In this document: one piece after another, positions 6,003 through 12,025 of the stretch | Numbering within the stretch: the stretch's first letter is position 1 | Layout of the letters: each line of letters starts with the position of its first letter | Source: UBA5794 sp964196275 | GTDB lineage: Bacteria; Actinomycetota; Acidimicrobiia; Spongiisociales; UBA5794 | Direction: 5' to 3' | Assembly: GCA_964196275.1 (NCBI GenBank) | Contig: CAXMSN010000044.1 | Location: forward strand, 1 to 12,428 | Length of the DNA stretch: 12,428 bases | The notes under the pieces: generated by a model | Told to the model about the DNA's origin: nothing | The model's input: only the letters and a program-made list of their open reading frames with translations | The model's database searches: none | Translations under genes and position numbers: made by a program

Positions 6003-7646
6003 CTACAGCCCGTATGCCGATGACATCCTGAGCTGCTCAGCGATCTTGACGTTGACAAGAGCCGGAACGCCGGACGCCTCTGCCCGCTCGAGTGCTGGTC
6101 GTATCTCGGAGGGCTTCTCGACGAGTTCGCCGTAGCCACCGAGGCCCTCGACCATCTTCTCGTAGGGTCGGAATCCGAGTTCGGACAGGTGCACGCTTTC
6201 GGGGTGGGCGATGCGGTGCAGCGTGCGGATGTTGCTCCAAGCACCGTCGTTTCCGATCACACCGACTACCGGGAGGCCATGACGGATCAACGTGTCGTAC
6301 TCCATCCCGTTGAACCCGAAAGACCCATCGCCGTAGACGATCCCGACTCTTGTGTCCGGCTCCGTCGCCTTTGCTGCGATGGCGAACGGGGCGCCGACAC
6401 CGAGACATCCGAACGGGCCGGGGTCGAGAAGCCGGCCAGGGCGACCGATCTGCAACCACTTGGCCGTCGTGGACACGATGGCGCCGCCATCGGCTGCGAC
6501 GATCGAATCATCAGCGAAGAACTCGGCGACCTCACGCGCAAAGCGCTCGGGATGGATCGGGTCGGCATCCGAGGCCGCGGCCTCATCGGCGACAGCCTGC
6601 TTTGCAGCTTCGGCCGCAAGGACCTCCTCCGTGAACGTCCGTTCTCCGACGTGGCCGAGTTCATCGACGCGACGGAGCAGTTGGCCGATCACCGTGCCAG
6701 GGTCTGCGACCACGCCGATCTCGACGTCGCGGTTCCACCCCACCTTCGTCGGGTCCTGGTCGATGTGGATGATCGCGGCGTCAGGATGGATCCTCGCCCC
6801 GTAGCCTGTCCTGAAGTCCCAGTCGACCCCGAGAGACAGCACAACATCAGCTTCTCGAAGGGCGACCGACCGCGCACGATTCCCAAGATACGGGTGGCCG
6901 TACGGCAGCGAGCCCCTCCCGAGGCTGTTGAGATAGACGGGCGCCTTGAACGCCATGGCAAAGTCATCAAGATCCTGGGTGAACCCGGACTGCTGTGTCC
7001 ACCGCAGCCCCGTCCCCCCAAAGATCACGGGCGACGACGCTCCTGCAAGAGTCGCAACAATCTCGTCGAGAACCTCGTCTGACACCCCCGCGGGCCGGTT
7101 CGCCCTCGGCCGTGCTGGCCACACGATCGCGTCTTCCTCGACCATCTCAGAGGTGACATCCCATGGCGCATCGAGGAAGACCGGGCCCCCGCGACCTGAG
7201 AACGCATGCCTCGCTGCGGTGGCGATGTACTCGGGCAGTCTCGTCGGCTGCCAAGCCGTAGCTGCCCATTTGGTGATCGACCCGAAGAGGTGTGGGTGAT
7301 CCATCTCCTGGAGGCCACCTTTGAGATCTTCCCGGGTCAGGTGCCGCCCACCGATCAGCAGCATCGGCGTGTGGGCATAGAACGCGTTCGCGACACCGGT
7401 GAGCGCATCTGTGACACCGGGTCCGGCGGTGACGAGTGCGACGCCGAGCTTGCCTGTCAACCGTGCGTATGCGTCTGCGGCGTGGGAAGCGGCCTGTTCG
7501 TGTCGCACATCGATGACGTTGATGCCTTCAGCCACGCACCCATCCATCACGGACATGATGTGGCCGCCCGTGAGAGTGAACGCCGTGTCGACGCCCTCAG
7601 CCTTGAGGGCTCGCGCAATCGCCCGACCACCCGTGATCTTCGCCAC
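6003..7646 (-). CDS. Thiamine-diphosphate enzyme, acetolactate synthase / 2-hydroxyacyl-CoA lyase type
   Basis: This 547-residue protein has the three-domain layout of the TPP-dependent decarboxylase family. The N-terminal PYR domain includes RHEQAASHAADAYAR (48-62), whose Glu50 would activate the cofactor, and VTAGPGVTD (72-80). The central domain has DVVLSLGVDWDF. The C-terminal PP domain has GDGSFGFNGMEYDT (439-452) and GNDGAW (465-470), which hold the Mg/TPP ligands. The segment RHGLPVVGVIGNDGAW resembles the ILVBL/HACL2 and oxalyl-CoA decarboxylase side of the family more than biosynthetic IlvB, and no small-subunit (ilvH) gene follows. Substrate is therefore open: a 2-hydroxyacyl-CoA lyase is my leading guess. 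The GTG at 7646 is chosen because AGGAG lies about 7 nt upstream; the frame continues 59 codons further without similarity. TACCCT at 7676-7681 may be its -10. Confidence 0.85.
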   Translation of the reverse strand: MAKITGGRAIARALKAEGVDTAFTLTGGHIMSVMDGCVAEGINVIDVRHEQAASHAADAYARLTGKLGVALVTAGPGVTDALTGVANAFYAHTPMLLIGGRHLTREDLKGGLQEMDHPHLFGSITKWAATAWQPTRLPEYIATAARHAFSGRGGPVFLDAPWDVTSEMVEEDAIVWPARPRANRPAGVSDEVLDEIVATLAGASSPVIFGGTGLRWTQQSGFTQDLDDFAMAFKAPVYLNSLGRGSLPYGHPYLGNRARSVALREADVVLSLGVDWDFRTGYGARIHPDAAIIHIDQDPTKVGWNRDVEIGVVADPGTVIGQLLRRVDELGHVGERTFTEEVLAAEAAKQAVADEAAASDADPIHPERFAREVAEFFADDSIVAADGGAIVSTTAKWLQIGRPGRLLDPGPFGCLGVGAPFAIAAKATEPDTRVGIVYGDGSFGFNGMEYDTLIRHGLPVVGVIGNDGAWSNIRTLHRIAHPESVHLSELGFRPYEKMVEGLGGYGELVEKPSEIRPALERAEASGVPALVNVKIAEQLRMSSAYGL

Positions 7647-7699
7647 CGGCCACTCCTGTCTGATGTGCAGAACCGAGGGTACCGAAACGATGTTCGCTG

Positions 7700-7705
7700 T
7701 AACCT
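7700..7705 (+). promoter_or_regulatory. -10 box TAACCT of the split-barrel gene
   Basis: TAACCT is followed by 7 nt and the ATG at 7713, with no Shine-Dalgarno, the same leaderless arrangement seen elsewhere in the window. It lies in the 66-bp region divergent from the thiamine-enzyme gene. Confidence 0.5.
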
Positions 7706-7712
7706 CCCCCGG

Positions 7713-8120
7713 ATGTGGAAAAACAAGCAACACTCGTTCGACCGTTACATGACCGAGAAGATCCTCTGGTTCACCTGCGTGAGTGCCGAGGGCGTGCCAT
7801 CGACGGCACCCGTCTGGTATCACATCGAGAGCGACACATCGTTGCTGGTCTACAGCAAGGAGCCATCAGTCAGGGTGACGAACCTGACGGCCAACGATCG
7901 TGTAGCACTCAGCCTGACGACCGATGAGTGGGCCGGGGATGTCGTCGTCTTGAACGGCCGGGCGACCATCGACCGCACCGTGGCTCCGGCTGACACGAAC
8001 ACTGCGTTCATCAAGAAGTACCAGGAACGTCTCGACGTGTACGGATGGACACCGCAGTGGTTTGCTGAGAACTACCCGACGCCCATCCGCATCGAGATCC
8101 GCTCGATTCGCGGCCGTTGA
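7713..8120 (+). CDS. PPOX-class split-barrel flavin/F420-binding protein
   Basis: The 135-residue protein matches the pyridoxamine 5'-phosphate oxidase-like split barrel in length and pattern: an early strand AEGVPSTAPVWYHIE, then LLVYSKEPSVRVTNLTANDRV, where the Arg/Asn stretch typically contacts the flavin or F420 phosphate, then a strand GDVVVLNGRATI and a C-terminal strand IRIEIRSIRGR. Actinobacterial members are often F420-dependent reductases of quinones or enoates, others bind FMN or heme; sequence reading alone cannot decide. The start is set at the ATG at 7713 because of the TAACCT box; a second ATG lies 12 codons later. It is divergent from the thiamine-enzyme gene and 55 nt upstream of the thioredoxin-like gene. 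Confidence 0.8.
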   Translation: MWKNKQHSFDRYMTEKILWFTCVSAEGVPSTAPVWYHIESDTSLLVYSKEPSVRVTNLTANDRVALSLTTDEWAGDVVVLNGRATIDRTVAPADTNTAFIKKYQERLDVYGWTPQWFAENYPTPIRIEIRSIRGR

Positions 8121-8175
8121 ATCGGGATTACGCCGCAGCCGTCACGCGTTGAAACGACAACTGATCAGAAAGACC

Positions 8176-8592
8176 ATGTTCAATAAGAAACCAAAAGCTG
8201 TCAAAGTGAACTCGATGCACGAGATCGACCGACTCGCCGCGTCGGGCAGGCCCGTACTAGTCGACTTCTACCAGGTCGGCTGTGCACCCTGCCAGGTGAT
8301 GGATGGCATCATGAACGAACTCTCTCGTGAATACGGCGAGTCGGCCCACGTCGTCAAGGCGGACATCACCCGCATGCCAGACGCTGCACAGCGCTTCAAG
8401 GTCCGATCGACACCCACGATGGTGCTGCTTGCGAGTGCGCCATCGAAGAAGTCGAGGAAATCGCGCAATGGGCAACCGAGGTCTGCAGGCGGAATGCGTC
8501 CTGTGACGCAGCGATGGCGCGGATCTGGTCTCGTCCAGAAGGACTTCCTTTCACGCATGCTCGAATCGAACGGGGCCCAGAAGGTCAGTTGA
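8176..8592 (+). CDS. Thioredoxin-like protein with CAPC active site and a basic insertion
   Basis: Residues 15-85 follow the thioredoxin fold: VLVDFYQVGCAPCQVM (27-42), an acidic strand VVKADIT (59-65) and the cis-Pro segment RSTPTMVLL (77-85). The active site is CAPC (36-39) instead of the usual CGPC, which tends to change redox potential or partner. Between the fourth and fifth strands is an unusual stretch of about 25 residues rich in Lys, Arg, Ser and Gly (about 86-111), after which RWRGSGLVQKDFLSRML (113-129) resembles the normal last strand and helix. The ATG at 8176 has only a weak AGAAAG upstream; an ATG 13 codons later is possible. It is likely co-transcribed with the split-barrel gene. 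It may be a general reductant or a dedicated partner. Confidence 0.8.
   Translation: MFNKKPKAVKVNSMHEIDRLAASGRPVLVDFYQVGCAPCQVMDGIMNELSREYGESAHVVKADITRMPDAAQRFKVRSTPTMVLLASAPSKKSRKSRNGQPRSAGGMRPVTQRWRGSGLVQKDFLSRMLESNGAQKVS
8437..8520. repeat. 9-bp inverted repeat flanking the basic insertion of the thioredoxin gene
   Basis: GCGCCATCG at 8437-8445 is exactly inverted as CGATGGCGC at 8512-8520. The span is 84 nt, a whole number of codons, and it covers the Lys/Arg/Ser-rich stretch that does not fit a normal thioredoxin. It could be a small inserted element or a coincidence of coding sequence. The right arm also encodes part of the expected fifth strand, which argues against a clean insertion. 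Confidence 0.3.
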
Positions 8593-8603
8593 TCGCCGCT
8601 CCC

Positions 8604-8609
8604 TACACT
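8604..8609 (+). promoter_or_regulatory. -10 box TACACT upstream of the dehydrogenase gene
   Basis: TACACT ends 23 nt before the ATG at 8633, leaving a short leader that carries GAGAGGAG. The context CCTACACTC is shared with the plsY promoter. No clear -35 is visible. Confidence 0.45.
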
Positions 8610-8632
8610 CCCGTCGAATCGAGAGGAGTGCG

Positions 8633-9487
8633 ATGAGCATCACGAAGGTCGGCATCGTCGGCGGTGGTCAGATGGGCGGCGGTATCGCAGAGGTGTGCGC
8701 CAAGGCTGGCATCGACACCGTCATCGTCGAAATCAGTGATGACCTCGTTGAACGTTCCCGCGCAGGCATCAATCGCAGCCTGGACAAGGCGGTAGACCGA
8801 GGCAAGCTGGACGATGAGGCACGCACCGAGGCGCTCGAGCGGTTGAGATTCACAACAGATCTAGCACTTCTATCCGACCGGGATCTCGTCGTCGAGGCCG
8901 TGGTCGAGGACATCGACGTCAAGCGCGACCTCTTCGCACGCATCGACCTGATCGTCGAATCCGAGGCCGCCGTACTTGCATCGAACACCTCGTCGATTCC
9001 CATCACGCAGATCGCCATGGCAACGTCGCGCCCCCAGGCAGTTGTCGGTATGCACTTCTTCAACCCGGCAACGATCATGCCGCTCGTCGAGGTGATCTCG
9101 ACCGTGCTCACCGATCGTGAGATCGCGGACTCCGCGGCGAACTTCGCTTCGGATACGCTCGGCAAGACGGTTGTTCGCGCAGGTGATAGGGCGGGTTTCA
9201 TTGTCAACAAACTCCTGTGTCCCTACATCTTCGAAGCGATCCGAATGTACGAAGAAGGATTCGCAATCCGAGAGGACATCGACGCTGCGATGGTGGCCGG
9301 TGCTGGCTACCCGATGGGACCACTTGCGCTCTCGGACCTGATCGGGAACGACACGATGTTGGCCGTCTCCGAGTCCTTCATGGCCGAGTACCAGGACCCC
9401 CGGTACGCAGCACCACCGCTGTTGAGACGCATGGTTGAGGCAGGACACCTGGGCCGCAAAACCGGCAAAGGCTTCTACGACTACTGA
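8633..9487 (+). CDS. 3-hydroxybutyryl-CoA dehydrogenase
   Basis: The enzyme oxidises (S)-3-hydroxyacyl-CoA to 3-oxoacyl-CoA (or the reverse) with NAD(P). The 284-residue length is typical of the single-domain hbd/paaH type. VGIVGGGQMGGGIAEV (6-21) is the Rossmann dinucleotide loop, followed by Glu33 at the end of the second strand, which favours NAD. SNTSS (117-121), GMHFFNPA (139-146, catalytic His141) and Glu153 complete the active site. C-terminal signatures are RAGFIVNKLL, GYPMGPLALSDLIGND and GRKTGKGFYDY. The ATG has a strong GAGAGGAG Shine-Dalgarno. It is the last gene before an AT-rich palindrome and a convergent neighbour. The pathway, for example fatty-acid oxidation, is inferred; no thiolase or enoyl-CoA hydratase lies in the window. 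Confidence 0.95.
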   Translation: MSITKVGIVGGGQMGGGIAEVCAKAGIDTVIVEISDDLVERSRAGINRSLDKAVDRGKLDDEARTEALERLRFTTDLALLSDRDLVVEAVVEDIDVKRDLFARIDLIVESEAAVLASNTSSIPITQIAMATSRPQAVVGMHFFNPATIMPLVEVISTVLTDREIADSAANFASDTLGKTVVRAGDRAGFIVNKLLCPYIFEAIRMYEEGFAIREDIDAAMVAGAGYPMGPLALSDLIGNDTMLAVSESFMAEYQDPRYAAPPLLRRMVEAGHLGRKTGKGFYDY

Positions 9488-9500
9488 GTCGCTCGCTCCG

Positions 9501-9526
9501 TATTACGCAATACGTACTACGTAATA
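9501..9526. repeat. 26-nt AT-rich near-palindrome between convergent genes
   Basis: The arms TATTACG (9501-9507) and CGTAATA (9520-9526) are exact inverse complements and the centre TACGTA (9511-9516) is itself palindromic; only two pairs (four bases) break the symmetry. It lies in the 47-bp gap between the convergent dehydrogenase and HAD genes, in a stretch far richer in A and T than its surroundings. It could be a bidirectional terminator, though no T-run follows, a protein-binding site, or one copy of a dispersed palindromic repeat. Confidence 0.6.
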
Positions 9527-9534
9527 GCTATTCG

Positions 9535-10482
9535 TCAGTGTCCGGGTGGGTTTGGGATCGATGAATAGGCTTGGCGGCGGGCCTCTACGATCTCGAAGCC
9601 GATCTGTTCGAGCGTATCCATGAGCCACAGGTATGCCGGCTTGCCAGGCCGATAGTCGGCCTCGGCCATGCCCTGGATCCGTCCCTGCTCCTGGAGGCTC
9701 TTGACCTTGGCGTGGTTGTCCCTCGGCTCAAGAACGTATACGCCTAGCGTGCGTCCACCTGCAGCGTTGAGAATCGAGAAGGCTGGCACATCAGATGGGC
9801 CATCGGCGATGTACACCATGTTCTTCATCGGGACCCGACGCTGGTCCTCATCCATTCGTGCGTTGACGTCGATGTGCGGATTCCGGTTTACACCCTTGTT
9901 GATCTCGAATAGCGCACGCGTCTTCGATGTGTTGCCGACGGTGTATCCCAACTGCGAGATCGGCGACGAGTCCGCTGGCACGTAGAGCCGATCGAGATAG
10001 CCGGGCTCAGCGACCTCCTCAATGAAGGTGTTCGCCCAAATGCCATCAACCTTGTTCGCAAACAAACTGCCTTCGATCATCGGTCGCAGGCCGGTGGAGA
10101 CGATGTAGTGCTCGACAGTGATCCCCTGATCGACGAACTCTGGGATCTCGGATACGCGATCTCTCGTCGCCGTCATGAACTCCGGCATGCCTGGCACGGG
10201 CTCCAACTCGCTCCCCAATTCAAAGAGAAGGTCGTTGGAGAGATCTTTGAACACGCCCGAACGGACGTAGGTCAGCAGGTGGACGAGGTACGCAAGATCT
10301 CGCTGAATGACCACGCCGCTTTGGCTGTAGTGGTCGGTGAGACCATCGACCTCAGCCCAGAACTCGGCAGAGTCGACGCCGTACTTCGCAAAGATCGGAT
10401 CCTGCATGTTGCTTGCGATCAACGTGCGGTCGAAATCCCAGACGAAGGCGATGACGGTCTGGGTGTATAGCGGTGCAGGCAT
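9535..10482 (-). CDS. HAD-superfamily phosphatase (phosphoserine phosphatase-like)
   Basis: The 315-residue protein contains all HAD motifs: WDFDRTLI (15-22, nucleophile Asp16 and acid/base Asp18), VSTGLRP (128-134, the Ser/Thr motif), a Lys in TSKTRAL (185-191) and YIADGPSDVPAF (224-235, metal-binding Asp227 and Asp231). A large helical cap segment, about residues 25-125, lies between the first and second motifs, giving a C1-type cap layout as in phosphoserine phosphatase and its relatives. The substrate is unknown. It ends with a Pro-rich tail. There is no Shine-Dalgarno before the ATG at 10482, but a TAGGCT box lies 6 nt upstream. It is 38 nt downstream of the unrecognised 127-residue gene. 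Confidence 0.85.
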   Translation of the reverse strand: MPAPLYTQTVIAFVWDFDRTLIASNMQDPIFAKYGVDSAEFWAEVDGLTDHYSQSGVVIQRDLAYLVHLLTYVRSGVFKDLSNDLLFELGSELEPVPGMPEFMTATRDRVSEIPEFVDQGITVEHYIVSTGLRPMIEGSLFANKVDGIWANTFIEEVAEPGYLDRLYVPADSSPISQLGYTVGNTSKTRALFEINKGVNRNPHIDVNARMDEDQRRVPMKNMVYIADGPSDVPAFSILNAAGGRTLGVYVLEPRDNHAKVKSLQEQGRIQGMAEADYRPGKPAYLWLMDTLEQIGFEIVEARRQAYSSIPNPPGH

Positions 10483-10488
10483 CTGGTG

Positions 10489-10494
10489 AGCCTA
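10489..10494 (-). promoter_or_regulatory. -10 box TAGGCT of the HAD gene
   Basis: TAGGCT on the minus strand lies 6 nt before the ATG with no clear Shine-Dalgarno, the leaderless arrangement. It is a weaker hexamer than TACACT or TACGAT, so read-through from upstream may also drive this gene. Confidence 0.4.
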
Positions 10495-10520
10495 TCGTTC
10501 TGTCAGCCGCGGCCGGGACT

Positions 10521-10904
10521 CTACGGTCTCTCGTAGCCTGCGAAGCGGACGGCATCATCTTCGTACCACCATCCCTGGAGCGTCGACGGCGTACCCCGCA
10601 GTGCGGTGTGCGCCTCACCGAGACGTTCCAGTGGCAGGACCACGTTGAGTTTCCACGATCCGTCATCGAGCGTCCACGCGACATTTGCGAGGGCCTCGGG
10701 TTGCGACTCGTCGTCGAGCACGATCTCGACGATTCGCAGTTTCGGAACAACGACGACTCTCGCTGCGCCGGCAGGGTTCGGGGTTCCGAGCACCTCGGCG
10801 AGGGTCATCTCGGTTGCGTCCTCTATACGGGCGCGATAGTTGCCGAGCACGGCCTCTGTGACCAGATCGACACTCGTAATCGGTTCTTGTACTGCTACCG
10901 CCAT
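10521..10904 (-). CDS. Unrecognised 127-residue acidic protein
   Basis: I do not recognise the family. The protein is soluble, acidic, and has alternating hydrophobic strands (RVVVVPKLRIVEIVLDD, then WTLDDGSWKLNVVLPLERL) suggesting a beta-rich fold, with a C-terminal GWWYEDDAVRFAGY. It has no cysteine pair, membrane segment or nucleotide loop. The ATG at 10904 is chosen because GGAGG lies 5 nt upstream; a TTG eight codons earlier is the alternative. Codon use matches its neighbours, which supports a real gene. A TACACT box stands about 25 nt upstream. It lies between the NYN-LOTUS gene and the HAD phosphatase on the same strand. Confidence 0.8.
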   Translation of the reverse strand: MAVAVQEPITSVDLVTEAVLGNYRARIEDATEMTLAEVLGTPNPAGAARVVVVPKLRIVEIVLDDESQPEALANVAWTLDDGSWKLNVVLPLERLGEAHTALRGTPSTLQGWWYEDDAVRFAGYERP

Positions 10905-10929
10905 CTCAGCCTCCGCAGCGAATGACAAT

Positions 10930-10935
10930 AGTGTA
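10930..10935 (-). promoter_or_regulatory. -10 box TACACT upstream of the 127-residue protein gene
   Basis: TACACT on the minus strand sits in an AT-rich stretch after the NYN gene, about 25 nt before the ATG at 10904, leaving a short leader with a GGAGG Shine-Dalgarno. This suggests that the gene has its own promoter within the cluster. Confidence 0.45.
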
Positions 10936-10969
10936 ATTCACTTTCCGGCCGTGTGCCACCCGAATGTGG

Positions 10970-11986
10970 TCAGGGCTTGGTGACGCTGACGGAGTACACA
11001 CCAGATTCTGCGTCATAATCGAGCGCGACGGCTCCCTGAGCTTTCGCTGCCTTGACGAATTGCAAGAAACCCGAATACCCGTATCGACTCTCGGAGAAGG
11101 AATCGTCAGCCTTGCGCATCTCGTCCTTCAGCCCGGAAAGCGGTACGCTCTTGCCCTTGCCAAGTCCTGTCACCGTCGCCGTGAGCAGTTCGAACGCCTT
11201 GTCCTCTCCCCTGCCCTTCTCTGAGAATCCAACGGTTGGATCACCACCGCTCGCCGAGGCATCAACGTCGACGACGCCGCGCTTGGCGAGATTTCGGATC
11301 AGCTCGCCGAACGTGCGGAAGCCGTAATCGGATTCGGCGAATGTTGAGTCCTTGCGCATCAGCGCCCGCTTGAGGTGGGACGATCTCACTGCATTGCCCT
11401 CGCTTCGCAGGAGGCCGGACAGGGTTCGCGTTACGAGGCGATCGAGCGAGTCGAGGTCGGTGGCTGGCGCCGGCTCCGTCGTCGTGCCCCTGCGCACCAC
11501 TCTGGCCTGCGGCTCATCGAGGTCAACAAGGTTCTCGTAAAAGAGGAATTCGTCACAGGCGGGAGGAAGGAGCGCAGACGTAGAGGCTTTGAGGCCGACA
11601 CCGATAACCCGCTTATTGAGTTCCCGAAGTTTGTGGACGAGAGGCGTGAAGTCCGAATCGCCCGTACAGATCACGAACGTAGTGATGTAGTCGCGCTCGA
11701 ACGCGAGCTCGATCGCGTCTACAGCCATCTTGATGTCGGCGGCATTCTTCCGGACGATGCCGCGTCGCTGCGTGATCTCGAGTAGTTCGACGTGGTTGTC
11801 GACAAGCATCTTGCGATCCTTCTCGAACCGCGACCAATCGGCGTACGCCCTTCTCACGACCACTCGGCCCCGTTCAGCAAGCGCGTCGGCGATCGGGCCG
11901 AAGTCGAACGTCGTCTTGAGATCCTCGCGAGCACCTATCGCAAGGTTCTCGTAATCGATGAATAGGCCTATCCGGTCGTCTTCCAT
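10970..11986 (-). CDS. NYN-domain ribonuclease with two OST-HTH/LOTUS domains
   Basis: Residues 5-155 form a NYN/LabA-like PIN-fold domain with the expected acidic residues: FIDYENL (9-15, Asp11), KNAADIKMAVDA (80-91, Asp84) and CTGDSDFTPLV (107-117, Asp110 and Asp112). After a linker rich in Thr, Ala and Pro come two related modules: residues about 182-242, with LKRALMRKDSTFAESDYGFRTF, shortened here, centred on YGFRTF (221-226), and residues about 262-325, centred on YGYSGF (302-307). Both match the OST-HTH/LOTUS pattern, which binds RNA or protein. NYN proteins are predicted metal-dependent RNases. There is no Shine-Dalgarno, but a TACGAT box lies 6 nt before the ATG. The target is unknown; RNA turnover, regulation or defence are all possible. 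Confidence 0.88.
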   Translation of the reverse strand: MEDDRIGLFIDYENLAIGAREDLKTTFDFGPIADALAERGRVVVRRAYADWSRFEKDRKMLVDNHVELLEITQRRGIVRKNAADIKMAVDAIELAFERDYITTFVICTGDSDFTPLVHKLRELNKRVIGVGLKASTSALLPPACDEFLFYENLVDLDEPQARVVRRGTTTEPAPATDLDSLDRLVTRTLSGLLRSEGNAVRSSHLKRALMRKDSTFAESDYGFRTFGELIRNLAKRGVVDVDASASGGDPTVGFSEKGRGEDKAFELLTATVTGLGKGKSVPLSGLKDEMRKADDSFSESRYGYSGFLQFVKAAKAQGAVALDYDAESGVYSVSVTKP

Positions 11987-11992
11987 GCCTAC

Positions 11993-11998
11993 ATCGTA
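11993..11998 (-). promoter_or_regulatory. -10 box TACGAT of the leaderless NYN gene
   Basis: TACGAT on the minus strand is followed by 6 nt and the ATG at 11986, with no Shine-Dalgarno. It lies in the 39-bp gap after the alpha/beta hydrolase gene and is identical to the uppP box. Confidence 0.55.
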
Positions 11999-12025
11999 TC
12001 AGGGGACGGTGCACCAGCCGCAGCA

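Noticed and set aside
6189..7082. 297-codon plus-strand open frame inside the thiamine-enzyme gene
   Set aside because: It is antisense to a strongly conserved gene, Arg/Asp-rich and without any domain; such shadows are common at high GC.
8420..8636. Alternative plus frame over the end of the thioredoxin gene, ending in an ATGA overlap with the dehydrogenase start
   Set aside because: The translation looks less basic than the thioredoxin tail and the overlap is tempting, but there is no start signal, and the thioredoxin frame recovers the expected last strand and helix.
9501..9526. CRISPR repeat or attachment site
   Set aside because: There is one copy only in the window, no spacers, and no integrase or tRNA fragment nearby.
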